Origin: Adiantum capillus-veneris
Lineage: Eukaryota > Streptophyta > Polypodiopsida > Polypodiales > Pteridaceae
DNA: 64,000 nucleotides
NCBI GenBank assembly: GCA_014529385.2
Contig: CM043962.1
Location: 89,353,680-89,417,679 of the forward strand
Direction: 5' to 3'
Below are positions 1 to 11,091 of this stretch, piece by piece. The translations under genes and the position numbers were made by a program. The notes below the pieces were generated by a model. That model did not search any database. It was given only the letters and a program-made list of their open reading frames with translations, and was not told the origin of the DNA. Position 1 is the first letter of the stretch; every line of letters starts with the position of its first letter.

Positions 1-438
1 AAAACAATAGATGAAAACAATGGTACAAATGTAAAGCTTATCCACATGATGAGGGACCTAAGTATGGTGTATGACATCTCCATTATCCCATTGCCTCTCC
101 ACGTACATGATTTACACTGCAAGATGCTCAAATTGACATTTCCTTGTACGTGTTTGGAATGCGTGAAAGTCTGAAATGCTTGTAGGTTGCAACTAAGAAA
201 GTTTGAGGGCCATATTTGGAAATCTTCTTCTTTTTTTCTTGAGCAGTATTCGCTCCAAAAGGAGAGAAAATATGTTTGTTCAATTTGCATTCATTAGTTT
301 TGGTAGAATCTAAGGAGATACCTTTGTTTCAAGAATGTAAAAGTAAAGCTAAGTGTAAAAGTAAATTAAAGTGTTTTAGTTTGAATAAGAAATGAGTCAG
401 CCCTCCACGTGGTGTTTATGAGAGTAAGGGAGGACCAA
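1..438. other. Left-edge sequence, no gene recognised
   Basis: AT-rich sequence with no open frame that resembles a known protein. It probably continues the old LINE copy or neighbouring repeat DNA, because the adjacent 439-566 segment is LINE-derived. No microsatellite or terminal motif is evident. Confidence 0.4.
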
Positions 439-566
439 TTATCCACTCAGTGCTTTCCTAAATGATTTCTTCAAAACTGGATGTCGTAGGTTTTCTTTCG
501 AAGACTCAAAGATTCCTTGCTTTTTCAAATTTGTTTGAAGTAGCAGAAGCAGACAATCTGTGCGTA
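439..566 (-). pseudogene. LINE C-terminal coding fragment, left part, split by the Gypsy insertion
   Basis: On the minus strand this segment, with one frame change, reads as the end of a plant LINE ORF2 after the zinc-finger reverse-transcriptase tail: AQIVCFCYFKQI, then RNL-stop-VFERKPTTSSFEEII. The homologous stretch in the plus-strand LINE of this window (around 31620-31740) reads CTQIIGYFFHRIW and RNRWVFEGDLAVASFCEII. The tryptophan of RNxWVFE is a TGA stop here, so the copy is dead. The other half of the same LINE lies at 9307-9613, on the far side of the Gypsy element. The LINE was therefore present before the Gypsy insertion. Confidence 0.7.
562..566. repeat. Target-site duplication, left copy
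   Basis: GCGTA directly before the left LTR. It matches GCGTA at 9307-9311 after the right LTR, as expected for a 5-bp staggered cut by an LTR-element integrase. Confidence 0.93.
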
Positions 567-816
567 TGTGCGCTCCTTGCCGCATTGTCGAAGCAAGGGA
601 CTTGCCAATACACCGTGTGCGAGCCACAAACGGCTCCAAGCACACAACAAGCCTAAACGAGCAAGCTCAAGAGAACAAAGGGTGTGTCACTCACCGCTCT
701 ACGCTCGCCTTCGTGGTGGATTCCTCGCCGCGATGAAGAAGAAGCTGCAGTCGTGCCGCACTCAACCGCCTCGCCGCCGCCGTGCCTTCCTAATGCTCGA
801 TCACACACACACTCTC

Positions 817-853
<37 letters not shown>

Positions 854-1153
854 AGGAGGTGAAGAAGAAGAAGATAGAGATGGAGATGGAGCAAGAGCAC
901 TCTTCAATTGCACAAATGAGAGAATGAGTAAAAATTAGGTTTAGTTGGCTTTTATAGGAGCTCACCCCATTCACACTTGGGCGCCCATGCTTAACCAACT
1001 AATCCCTTGAATGTCCAAGTTAAAGTGCGCCTCTCATCGGCGATCACTCTACCTTTCCCTATTGGTCCGACAAGCCCGGTGCCTGACTCTAAATAATACA
1101 TAATACACGTCCATCGTAGGCGATAGGGTGTCCGTGTGCCGTGAGGGTTAACA
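567..1153 (-). repeat. 3' LTR of the Gypsy element
   Basis: 587 bp, starting TGTGCGCTCC and ending GTTAACA on the plus strand, nearly identical to 8712-9306. It contains a short CT/CA microsatellite (about 808-854) that differs in length from the other LTR. On the minus strand a TATAAAAG motif lies at 949-956, matching the promoter motif of the 5' LTR. Confidence 0.93.
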
Positions 1154-1166
1154 TGCCCCCCTTCCT
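1154..1166 (-). other. Polypurine tract of the Gypsy element
   Basis: The minus strand reads AGGAAGGGGGGCA immediately before the 3' LTR, where plus-strand DNA synthesis is primed. A near-identical tract (AAGGAAGGGGGGA) occurs at 2701-2713, just after the end of the gag-protease frame. It may be a second purine tract. Confidence 0.8.
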
Positions 1167-2700
1167 GATGTAGATTCCGTCCTCGGAAGCTATTGAGTTG
1201 AAGCTGGTTCGTCGAGGTGGAAGAGCATTTGAGATGAATGTCCTTAGCCTTCTTCAGTCACTGCAAAATCAAACAACATTGGCACAGTAATTGCATTCTC
1301 TTAAAAAGCATATGCAGTTTTAGGTAGACACATTGATTGGTAAAAGAATTTCAAACAATTTGTTAGCAATGAACATTAAATTGCAATGTAATCAAATGCA
1401 TAAACAGATGTAAAGATAGAAAATTAAACAAGTCTGGGGTCGCTAATTTGACGGTCGAAAGGCACTAGAGATCGAATATTAATACCATGGGTAAGCTTCT
1501 TAATTTTCTGTGGTCAATTAAGTTGTTTAATCACGAGAGCCAAGTATTCATGTTCGAGGGCTGACTAGAGGCTATATCTAGAAAACCTTGTAGTTAAGCT
1601 ACCATAAAAGGAATTTCTCATGAAATCATCGCCTGACTGATTACTTTTTCATTGACCCCCCAAAGTCTTTTCACATTGATTCAATTATGATGTGTGTGCT
1701 TATTTTGTATGCCTTGGGTTTTTTGCTTTTCAAGGAAAAGCGCCCACACTGGGAACCTCTAGGGCTCAAGTACCATAGGCAATACATGTGAGTGAAGTAC
1801 CAAATCAAGCTGAGATTTCTCTTCCAGCTTAAAATTTTACATTGTGGCACTTTGATTTTTTGTTTGTTCATTTTCAGCATTTAAATTTTGTAACTTTGGG
1901 GGGTCATATAACACTGTTACCCTCCCCAGGCTCATCACATTAGTAAACTCCCTTTATAATACTTAAGCTAAAGGTCAATAGGGTCAAGCCCACTAGAAAG
2001 CCCTAGTACATTTCATACAATGCTGCCTAAATCGGATTAAGAACCTAAGTAACCATTGTTTATTAGGAAGGCATTCCCCATGGTATTAAGAGAAGATTTC
2101 TAATACCTAGCTTGGTCAAACTAGCTTAGTCGAACTGCTTGATTTTTAAACCTAGACAAGTGATTATGACAAAACATTACGTTGAATTAAATGTTTGATA
2201 CTAAGCCAATGCGCTGAATATTATGCTACCAATCACAATCAAAGCAGACAATCATAGATGCAAAAAGATAAGGGCAATGCTAATGGACATAAAACACCTG
2301 TTTGTGTCGATGGTCGCGCTTGATTTGAAGTGTGAACGAGAGAAAGGTTCCATGAAGGTCCAAATCCTATCAATAGCAACACGCTCCTGTACACACTAGG
2401 AAACAAAAGGAATACCTCCAGGAGGCACATCAGTGGGAAAAGAGAACTTTGCTAATCACTCAACTCTAAAACAGTCATGACATAGGTTTCTGTTTCATTG
2501 TACCAGATGTGACATGTGTAGGTCTGAGTCAATGTTTTGACTTTTAATGTGCATACTCGTTTGCTAATTGCTCTTGCTCTTTTTTTTTTTTTTTGTGAGT
2601 ATAAAGCTTTATATGTACATTCCCTAAGATTGGTGATTAAGAGGTCAGGGAAAAAGGTTGAGAGGGAAACAAATGAATGATGACTGTCAGCAAACACTCC
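1167..2700 (-). other. Non-coding 3' region of the Gypsy element
   Basis: About 1.5 kb between the end of the gag-protease frame and the polypurine tract. No frame resembles reverse transcriptase, RNase H or integrase, where an autonomous Gypsy would need about 3 kb. The sequence is AT-rich with a T-run at 2579-2594. Either the polymerase region was replaced or this lineage never had it. Confidence 0.7.
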
Positions 2701-2717
2701 CCCCTTCCTTGGGTAGA

Positions 2718-5700
2718 TCATACCGTTTGAAATGAGCTTGCCACCCTTTGAAACCAATTGTTCCAGTTGGTAATAGGTGAGGATTTTAACCAATAGTTTT
2801 CGACCGCCCTATGCGGTTCATCTAGTTGCAAGGGTGGTAAGGTACTCTCCCATGATTTTATTTGCAACGTTGTTGTAGGTGGTGAACTTACCCCGGAAGG
2901 TGCAAACTCTTTCGTGCTTGGATGGATATGTACAGTGGTAGGTGGAGGTTGTGTCGAAGCTTCTATTTGCGTATAGGAACTACATGAAGAGCAAGAAGCT
3001 TCATTTGATTTCCCTGTTCCTGAGCTAGGTGGAACAAATCGTTCTTTCTTTGGTACCCAAACTAGCTCTAGAACGGGTGTGTAACATTCCATGATTTTTT
3101 CCTTTCCGCGATTTTCAATTTGTTTTGGAGCCACAGGATTGGGCTCACTTGGGTCAGGTGATAGGTAAGAGCACAATCTACGTTTTGGCACCCAGATTTG
3201 ATCATTTCCTGGATAGTAGCCTTGGGCTTCCAATAGTCATTTAGGGATCCATCGCAACATTTTCTTACTTTTCTTGGAGTGAGTGGTACGTTTCTTACAA
3301 GGCTTCTGTTTTTTAGCACTAGATATGGTCACTAAAGAAGCTTTAGGGACCCACTTGTATGTTTTCTTCGTTACATTAGGATGAGTTTTGTCGGAAGCGA
3401 TATGCATTGCTTGTAGCATATTTAAGGGTATAGGCATTTCATCCCCCTCAGGTGTTACCCAGGTCGTCCCCCTGTTTCCCCAAGTGTCTATGGTTGATGC
3501 TAGGTGGACCCAATCCACATTGTCTGATTCCGTCATACCCGGTAACACATCCATATAAGGAGAATCTTGGCCAATGTCTGTATCCTTCTTACAAGTGTAA
3601 CAATATTGTAGTGGGGCCGAGTGAACTGTGGTGTCAGAGCGATGATCAATAATGGTTTTACTCCCTAAGGGGTGTACCTTACTAGTCACCAAATCCACTC
3701 TAAGGACAGAGTCTTGGAATTGCAAATAGACATGATTTTTAGACCAATCATGAACCATTTGTGCTTCCCTCATGAATGGTCGTCCTAAAATCATTTCATA
3801 TGACATAAGGTGTTTAGAGAAATCCATTACAATGAACGTATGTCGTACCTTGTGTCCTAGAACTTTGATCTTAAGATCCTTGAGCATCCCCATAGGTTTG
3901 GCTATGGTACCATTTGCCATCTTTACCACAATGTTAGTAACACTGAGACGGGGTTTTCCCATGGATTCCCAACAATCTTTTGTAATGATGCTAACTCCCG
4001 CACCACCATCAAGAATTCCCTTTATAGTTAATCCCTTGGTAGTGATGGGTAGGGTCGCATTAGACTCGTCGCCTTCAAAATACTGCCCTAATTCGTTAAT
4101 GGGTACCTCAATCACAGACTCGTGTCCATCTAAGTCAAGTGATTGCACATGATTTTCCTCATCAATCATAATCGAGTCAGGCCTATTTGGTTGTGCAAAC
4201 TGCGGTAATCCCGTTCGTAGCTCTCCGTTAAGGAATGCTCGAAGTGCAAGGAATAACTCAGGATCTCCATACAGCTTTGCTATGATCGTGGTTCGGACCT
4301 CAGAAGACATGAAGTCCACTAGTTTGGCAACATTCATTGGCGTTTTGCAGGGTGTAGGTCCTTGACTAGGAACTGGTGAGGATGGAATCTCATATTCCTC
4401 AATGGGATCAGGTATTCCTTCGTTAAACATCCTTTCCAACAAGAAGGGTGTATGCTCACTTTCTGATGTCCTGTCCTCACTCCCTTCTTGGATGATACTA
4501 GATATGGCTAACGGTCTATGGTTCATGTGGGGTGGATGAACTTGCGTGGGAAACACTGTGTCATGAATTTTGACCTGCATGGGTTCTGGTTCTAGTTTCC
4601 TTTGAGTCTCCTCCACTAAACCTCTTAGATGTTTCACCTGCTCAATCTCGTCTACTGGGTTTGGGTACGTCCCAATCTTCTTTTTACGATTCTTTCCTTT
4701 TTGCCCCTGCGGTTTATCTTGGGGGTCTTGGATTGGATTTGGAAACACTTGTGGTGTTTTCAGAGGCTCTTTATGATTTTCTCTTATTCGGTTTTCATTT
4801 GGTTCCATGTTACGGTTTTCTTTGTCGGTCTTTCTCTTTGTGGTATTGGTTCTAGTCTCCATTGTCTCGACTGAATCTGAATCATCCTCGAGGTCATTCA
4901 TATACACGGGGTCATCTCATGTTCCTATGTTTGTTTTGGAACTTGGCTTTGAATTTTCCGTATTCTGCGACTTCTTCCTTCGTGTCTTCTTTTTCTTTGC
5001 TTGGATAACTGACGCGGTATCTCTCTCTTCGAGGATATGTCCTGGCCCTTGAAGCATGGACCGTGTAATCGCATAAGCGGGTGCGACGGGTGGTATTGGC
5101 GATGTCACACTAGCAATTTTGACCAAATTTAGGGGTGTGATTTTAGGCGCATTTGGGTTATAGGGGCATTGGGCAATCAAGTGATCTATGCCACAACGAT
5201 TACATGTGAGTATTGGCATTGCAGACGTGCTTCCTTGATTCATTTGCATCTGTGCAGCATTCTTTTGCAGCCTAATAGGGCACTCCGCTGCTCGATGTGG
5301 TCCACCACACTCGAAGCATTGAAGAGGTGGCCTCCTAGCCTGGGTGTTGATATTTTGACCTCTGGATGCGAGAGCAGTAGCTTGATAAACCGGCTTGACT
5401 TGCCCCCAACAATCTTCCATGTAGTATATAGGACACTCTTCCAATGTATCAAGTCCGTAGGCAATACTAGTGTCTATTTCCTCCTCACAGCCATCTGCAT
5501 AAGCATTTGATGGCTCGCAACCCACTTGGTTCATAGGGGCGACTCTTGGATGCGAGGGCTGCGGTCCTAGCACAGGAGGTGGTAGCGGTGTAGCTTGTAC
5601 AACATTTTGAGATCTAGGGACCATGTGTTGCGGTAGTTGCTCAACAGGTGGAGTAGGTATCAATACAGGAGCTCAAGGCGCATCCGTCCAGGCTACAGGT

Positions 5701-7898
5701 GGTCTATTTTCCATCATACGTTTGATTATTAAACAATCCTTAGCTTGGTGACCATACCTACCACATGCATTGCAAGTTCCATTAAATTTTACTCTAAACG
5801 TAGGGCACTCACTAGTGCTATGTGGACCTAAGCAAATGGAACACCATTGTTGCTCCCTTCTTGGATACATGTGACTATTTTGAGGGGGTCGATTATCCTT
5901 AAGAGACTCTTGGATTGCCTTGGTGAGGTCTGTCAATAATGTCTCAAATACCTTTGGCTCATTGGCAATGGGCTTTGCAGTCATGGGTTCATACTCAATG
6001 GCTTGTGAGCTAGTGGATCTCGTGTCAGTAGACACCCTCATGCCTGCTATCATCAAGTTGTCCTCTAATTGGATTGCATTGGCAGTGACATCTTCCCAGG
6101 TTGTGATACCTCTAATCACTAGTCCATTATAGATTCCTTCATTCCTCAACCCTCGAATGAATCGATCAAGCAGTTGGTTATTGTTGAAGCGCTCATTTAC
6201 ATGGCAACGAGAGTTTAAGTGCTTTAGACGACTAATGAAGTCCCTTACTGACTCTCCTTCCTTACGTTCGGCCTTCTGTAGCTGAGATGCTACACCCCAA
6301 AGCACACCTTCTCGTATGTACTCCTTTAGAAACAACCTTCGAAGGGTAGGGTAGATTGTTTTCTCGTCCACCCTTAGGGTCCTATATCAATCTCCAGCCT
6401 TCCCACTTAATGTCAAGCTTAAGGCATTGCACTTATGTAGTTCGTTGCGTTCCCCTAAGGAATCACATACTTGTTCAAACACTTCAATGTGTTTCCTAGC
6501 ATCTTCGTCCCCATTGAATTTTTGCGTGAGTTTGGCAATTTGTACTGCCTTACTTCTAGGCTCTCTATCAGATGCATGACACATATTTTCCGCGATAGAT
6601 CGACCTATGGTTTGAGCAAACGCTGCCAAGTCACCTATGTGAGGAGGTAGGGCCGGTGGAGGTACTCTTGGAATCATATGTGGGAGAGGAACGGGTACCG
6701 GTCTTGGCATATGTATAGATGATGCAGGATATGGAACATAACCGGGCATAGGTCCACTCAGATAAGAGCTAGGGAGCGGCACTCGAGGAGCATAAGCAAG
6801 TGGTACAATTGGAGGTGTGGGGGCCATGTGTGCATAAGGGGCTAGAGGCACATATGGTCGAGGCCCCATATTAGGTACTACAACACTAGGTAGTGGCACT
6901 GCGCTAACCGTAGATGTCATCGGTACATTCTCTGTCAGGCTTATCCCTGGAGTGAGCACTGTGTTTTCCTTAATAGAGGGTTGAGCCAAGTTAGGGAAGC
7001 TAAAGTTTTCGCTCGGAGGCTCAGATTGCATAGAGACCCCAGGTGAAATGACGTAAGATGGGTCCATGGGGCTCATTAGAGGAGTCTCCATTTGTGATAG
7101 AGTAGGCTGTTGAGCCTTGCTCGTATCCAGAAATCTCATGGGGCCAGTTGAGAGTATATTTACCCCTCGGTTTTGCCTTTCTGATTGAATAATGCCATGG
7201 ATAACATTACAGATCATTTTCTGTTGATCTTCGATGCTCGTGGCACTAGAAGTGGATTGTACAATCTCTATCCATCCTACATGGTAGGCGTGGCCAGAGT
7301 GTAGATCCGTCAACACCTCAGTGTGGAGGTCGTATGTCTAATGATCATTAATGAACAATCCTTCTAGAGTCGACGTGTTAACGGTTTCTTGTGAGGTAGA
7401 AGCAATGTTGCTACCCGTGGTTTTACTTGTCACCAACGGTACTCTAGAGGGAACTTCTGAAGGAGGCAGCTCAACAGGGCCTTCTTGGTAAGAAGTTGGC
7501 AGGATATCCACATGGACACTCTTTGGGGGTGTGGGGTCCACGGGCGATGTGAAAGGAGAGTCCACTTTCCCACCCCCTTCGTGTGCTTCATTTGCATCAG
7601 GTTCCGAGCGAGTAGCTCTACCTAATGTTTCCATGAAACGGCTAAACATACTAGTACTAGGCTGTGGAGCTTCGGGAGGTGCATGGCCTTCTCTCTCAGT
7701 GTTTTGGGTAGGGTATGCTTCCATGATTTCTGAGTCGGAGGAGGAATCACTAGCGGCTATTTTAGGGTCCTGGGTGGTGCTACCTTGTGTCCCCGCTGAG
7801 GGTCTAGAGGTTATCGTGGATGGGTAATGGGTGTCCGTATGAACAGAGGCACCCTCAATATGCTCGTGTTCTAGCACCCGCCCAGAGCGTAAGTGCAT
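2718..7898 (-). pseudogene. Gag-protease polyprotein with five in-frame stops
   Basis: One continuous minus-strand frame of about 1726 codons starts at the ATG of MHLRSGRV. Stops interrupt it at 7338-7340, 6387-6389, near 5671, near 4915 and near 3237, with no frameshift. Order: a proline-rich N-terminal region; a Retrotrans_gag capsid core (about 6500-5930, including FIRGLRNEGI), broken at a GKAGD-stop-YRTL site where related proteins have W; two zinc knuckles at 5700-5850 (CSICLGPHSTSEC, CNACGRYGHQAKDC); two more at 5170-5310 (CFECGGPHRAAEC, CNRCGIDHLIAQC); an acidic/basic linker; and a retropepsin-like domain (about 4030-3700) with DGGAGVSI and ILGRPF. The usual D(S/T)GA catalytic motif reads DGGA. 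The C-terminal part carries four copies of W(V/I)PK (about 3350, 3245, 3190, 3060). No polymerase follows. Confidence 0.88.
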
Positions 7899-8389
7899 GT
7901 GCTTTTGATACCCTAAGGTGTCAAAAAGCTGCTCTAGGAGGCCTTGTGACTAGTTTTTAGCGTGTTTTTTGTTTGTTTTTTTGCTAGATTTTTTAGAGCG
8001 TGTCGTGGAATGGGCCGTGTGATAGCTCGAAACGAGCGTATCGGTCAGAGGTACAGCCCTCCGTTTGGTCACTCTATGCCCTCGGAATCCCTAAAACTGT
8101 CAATTTCCAGTAGGGAACTAGGCCCAAACTAGAAAGTCTAAGGGTGCAAGTGGGAAGAGAAAGGAGGAGAGTGGAGGACTTGTCCCACATGCTCTCATTC
8201 TCTCTTGAGGGAGTAGGGTATATATATAAGAGTGAGTCTAGTATATATCATAAGACTGAGGGCTTGGGCTTGGGCTTGGGAAAATGATCCCGATCCCGAT
8301 CTACCTTTTATACAAACCAACCCGTCCGTTTTAAGAGTCACGTTTTTTATTTTCGAAAAATTTAGCCGCCCGCTCGCTCGCGTTTTTAT

Positions 8390-8575
8390 TGCAGAAATTG
8401 AAAACGCAGAAATTGAAAAAACGCAGAATTCCAGAAATTGAAAATGCAGAAAATTGAAAAACGCAGAAATTGAAAATGCAGAAATGCAGAAATTGAAAAC
8501 GCCGAACTTGAAAATGCAGAAATTGCAGAAATTGAAAAAACGCATACAATAGCAGAAATTGAAACTTGACAGCAA
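8390..8575 (-). repeat. Minisatellite in the Gypsy leader
   Basis: About ten imperfect copies of a 15-18 bp unit, GCAGAAATTGAAAA(C/T), lie between the primer site and the gag frame. The unit shows up in all reading frames as phenylalanine-rich or asparagine-rich nonsense, so it is not coding. The rest of the leader (7899-8690) shows no other recognised feature. Confidence 0.8.
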
Positions 8576-8688
8576 ATGCAGAAAACGCAAAAAACAGAAA
8601 TCTCCACGCACTCCTTCCCTGCCTTTCCTATGATAGAAATTGCACCACAAGGAAGCGTAAAGTGCTAACCGAGCTTAGTGTAGGGCAT

Positions 8689-8707
8689 ATCCCCGATAGC
8701 GGCGCCA
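8689..8707 (-). other. Primer-binding site, tRNA-Asp-like
   Basis: The minus strand reads TGGCGCCGCTATCGGGGAT, beginning four bases inside the 5' LTR. It matches the complement of the 3' end of plant tRNA-Asp at about 16 of 19 positions; the mismatches are in the middle. The position and the leading TGG fit a functional or slightly decayed primer site. Confidence 0.8.
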
Positions 8708-8711
8708 AAAA

Positions 8712-8954
8712 TGTGCGCTCCTTGCCGCACTGTCGAAGCAAGGGACTTGCCAATACACCGTGTGCGAGCCACAAACGGCTCCAAGCACACAACAAGCATA
8801 AACTAGCAAGCTCAAGAGAACAAAGGGTGTGTCACTCACCGCTCTACGCTCGCCTTCGTGGTGGATTCCTCGCCGCGATGAAGAAGAAGCTGCAGTCGTG
8901 CCGCGCTCAACCGCCTCGCTGCCGCCGTGCCTTCGTAATGCTCGATCGCACACA

Positions 8955-9006
<52 letters not shown>

Positions 9007-9306
9007 AGGAGGTGAAGAAGAAGAAGATGGAGATGGAGATGGAGCAAGAGCACTCTTCAATTGCACAAATGAGAGAATGAGTAAAAATTAGGTTTAGTTG
9101 GCTTTTATAGGAGCTCACCCCATTCACACTTGGGCGCCCATGCTTAACCAACTAATCCCTTGAATGTCCAAGTTAAAGTGCGCCTCTCATCGGCGATCAC
9201 TCTACCTTTCCCTATTGGTCCGACAAGCCCGGTGCCTGACTCTAAATAATACATAATACACGTCCATCGTAGGCGATAGGGTGTCCGTGTGCCGTGAGGG
9301 TTAACA
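8712..9306 (-). repeat. 5' LTR of the Gypsy element
   Basis: 595 bp. It is the upstream LTR when the element is read on the minus strand, because the primer-binding site lies just inside it at 8707. About eight substitutions separate it from the 3' LTR. The CT/CA tract (about 8956-9004) is longer than in the other LTR, which accounts for the length difference. Confidence 0.93.
9102..9109 (-). promoter_or_regulatory. TATA box of the Gypsy 5' LTR
   Basis: Minus-strand TATAAAAG in the context CCTATAAAAGCC, about 200 bp inside the LTR. It is conserved in the other LTR (949-956). This is the likely core promoter driving the minus-strand transcript. Confidence 0.6.
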
Positions 9307-9311
9307 GCGTA
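9307..9311. repeat. Target-site duplication, right copy
   Basis: GCGTA directly after the right LTR, identical to 562-566. LINE-derived sequence continues on both sides. Confidence 0.93.
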
Positions 9312-9613
9312 GACTTGACTTTTTAGCACCTGTCCTCATAGAATTCGATCATTCTTGAAGAAATGATTTTTCCAAGTCTTTCGCACCCAATTACATATTT
9401 ACCCATAAGGCCTCCCATGGCCATACAATCGTCAAATAGATGGAGGGTGTCTTCGATTACAATTTTACATCTTGAGCATAGGTTAAGGTCTATACCTCTG
9501 TGTTTGAAATGACTACCCACTCCAACTCTAGCCATTAGCATAGTTTGATGTAAATTACCTTTGTTTTTGGTAGAGAAAAATTCATGTTTGTGGGCCAATG
9601 CCAGACTTTCCAA
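9312..9613 (-). pseudogene. LINE zinc-finger (zf-RVT) fragment, right part
   Basis: Minus-strand frame from about 9613 with the zf-RVT pattern of plant LINE ORF2: GVGSHFKHRGIDLNLCSRC, then EDTLHLFDDC. Close relatives at 31430-31500 (SDWCSRWRIATEDLAHLFMGC) and 26035-26090 (EELTHLFMDC) confirm the family. It continues into 439-566 across the Gypsy element. The 5' portion of the LINE is absent. Confidence 0.8.
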
Positions 9614-11090
9614 TCAAAATAGGCGCCATAAAAGAACTCAAACCTTCAACCACTTTGGACATCAGTAAACTTTCATTTCCATTGAGGTCCAATGAAACAA
9701 TTAGGACACAACAAGAGAGATGAAAGGAGGAGTAAAGATAGAATTAGAGATAGATCTAAGTGTGGTGGTGGTATTCAAGATAGATAATGAGAGATAGAGA
9801 TAGAGTTAGAGACAATTATTGGACTAGATATGCAAATGAAAGAAGAACTAGCAACATATATCTTACATGAGAGAAATCGTCACCACCTTAATGGAGAGAT
9901 AGAGTTAGAGACAAGTATTGGACTAGCTAGATATGCAAATAAAAGAAGAACTAGCAACATATATCTTACATGAGAGCAATCTCCACCACCTTAATGGAAA
10001 GAGAAGATGAGGCAAGACTTCAGTCTTTCTTCAAGGGACAATATGGCACTATAATGAGTGTGTCGCTATGGAATTGAGCTATTCTCACTCACTCATAAAT
10101 TGTCCCCCAATGAAGAGAAGGTTGCCCTTTTTATAGGTGGGGGAGCCATGTTTTACATAATCACTTGATTAGGCTAAAGAATAAGCCCAAATCAAATGTT
10201 CTTTGGATATTTCTTAAAATGGGAAATATTAGGACTCAAAATATCATGAAATTCAGCATTTTTGGTCGTTGAGGCTCCATGTGGGTGCATGATGTATGTG
10301 GGCCCTACCTAGGCATCTTCTGTGTGGCTCCAACAGGGGGTCCCAACTTGTGTGTCTTGTCCTTCAAGGCATCTTTGAGGTGTCACATTCACATGCTTGT
10401 GTCTTTTATCCTCCAAATATCTTATTTTATGGAAAAAGACCAAGATTACCTCTTTTCACTTGATTCACTTGTTTACCATCTCTTCTTGCAGTGTAGTTGT
10501 GAGAGGATTTTTCACTGTTGTCCCTGTAACTTTTGACCTGTAACTCAGATTGACATGCTTCAAAAAGAAAAATTGGCCTCCTAAAAGATCTTGACTTGGT
10601 ATTGGCATTTTCTCCACGTCCTTAGGTTGGGATTTTCAAATTGGGATGGTCCAAGAATCTTTGGATCTTCCTTTGCATAAGGTCTTCTAGTAGGCCCTTC
10701 CCTCTTGTATGTATCCAAGAAGGTATGCATTATTGAAGGGTTATATTATTAAATAAATGTTAAAAGAAGAAAATAATTTATATATGGTAGGGTATAGCTG
10801 AGATATTAGAGGAAATATACAAATGCTTTTCTCCCAGACAAAAAGAGACACAATCATTGATACTTCTCTTGCAGTAATGTACATTTATATTACTTCAAAG
10901 GTAAATACTAAGGTATGGTAGAAAGCTTTTATTTATGCATATGAGTATTATATGAAGTATACTTATGCGTCAAAAATTCACAAGATAAATCGTTTAATAC
11001 CCGTTCCCACTATATACGTGCCACAGCATGACATCCACCCCCTCTAAACCTGCACATCCTCAGGTATGTGCCACATTGTCTCTTTGTAAG
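9614..11090. other. Intergenic repeat DNA with a roughly 100-bp tandem duplication
   Basis: No gene recognised. Two near-identical tandem units (about 9796-9893 and 9897-9997) share GAGAGATAGAGATAGAGTTA-like and GCAACATATATCTTACATGA sequences. The remainder is AT-rich. Short frames on either strand have no recognisable similarity. Confidence 0.6.
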
Positions 11091-11091
11091 A

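Larger units (their letters stand above)
567..9306 (-). mobile_element. Gypsy-type LTR retrotransposon, gag-protease only, non-autonomous
   Basis: A complete 8740-bp element. The two LTRs (567-1153 and 8712-9306) both run TGT...ACA. They differ by about eight substitutions plus microsatellite length, so the insertion is recent. A 5-bp target duplication GCGTA lies at 562-566 and 9307-9311. Orientation is minus: the primer site abuts the right LTR and the purine tract abuts the left LTR. The coding region has capsid, zinc-knuckle and retropepsin-like parts. I find no YxDD reverse transcriptase, RNase H or HHCC/DDE integrase anywhere between the LTRs. It must depend on proteins from a partner element, as TR-GAG-like derivatives do. 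The element sits inside an older LINE. Confidence 0.93.

Noticed and set aside
2718-7898. Stop-codon recoding (readthrough or RNA editing) as an explanation for the five in-frame stops
   Set aside because: Five separate sites with different stops and no known signal around them. Mutation is simpler. Kept only as something to compare across copies.
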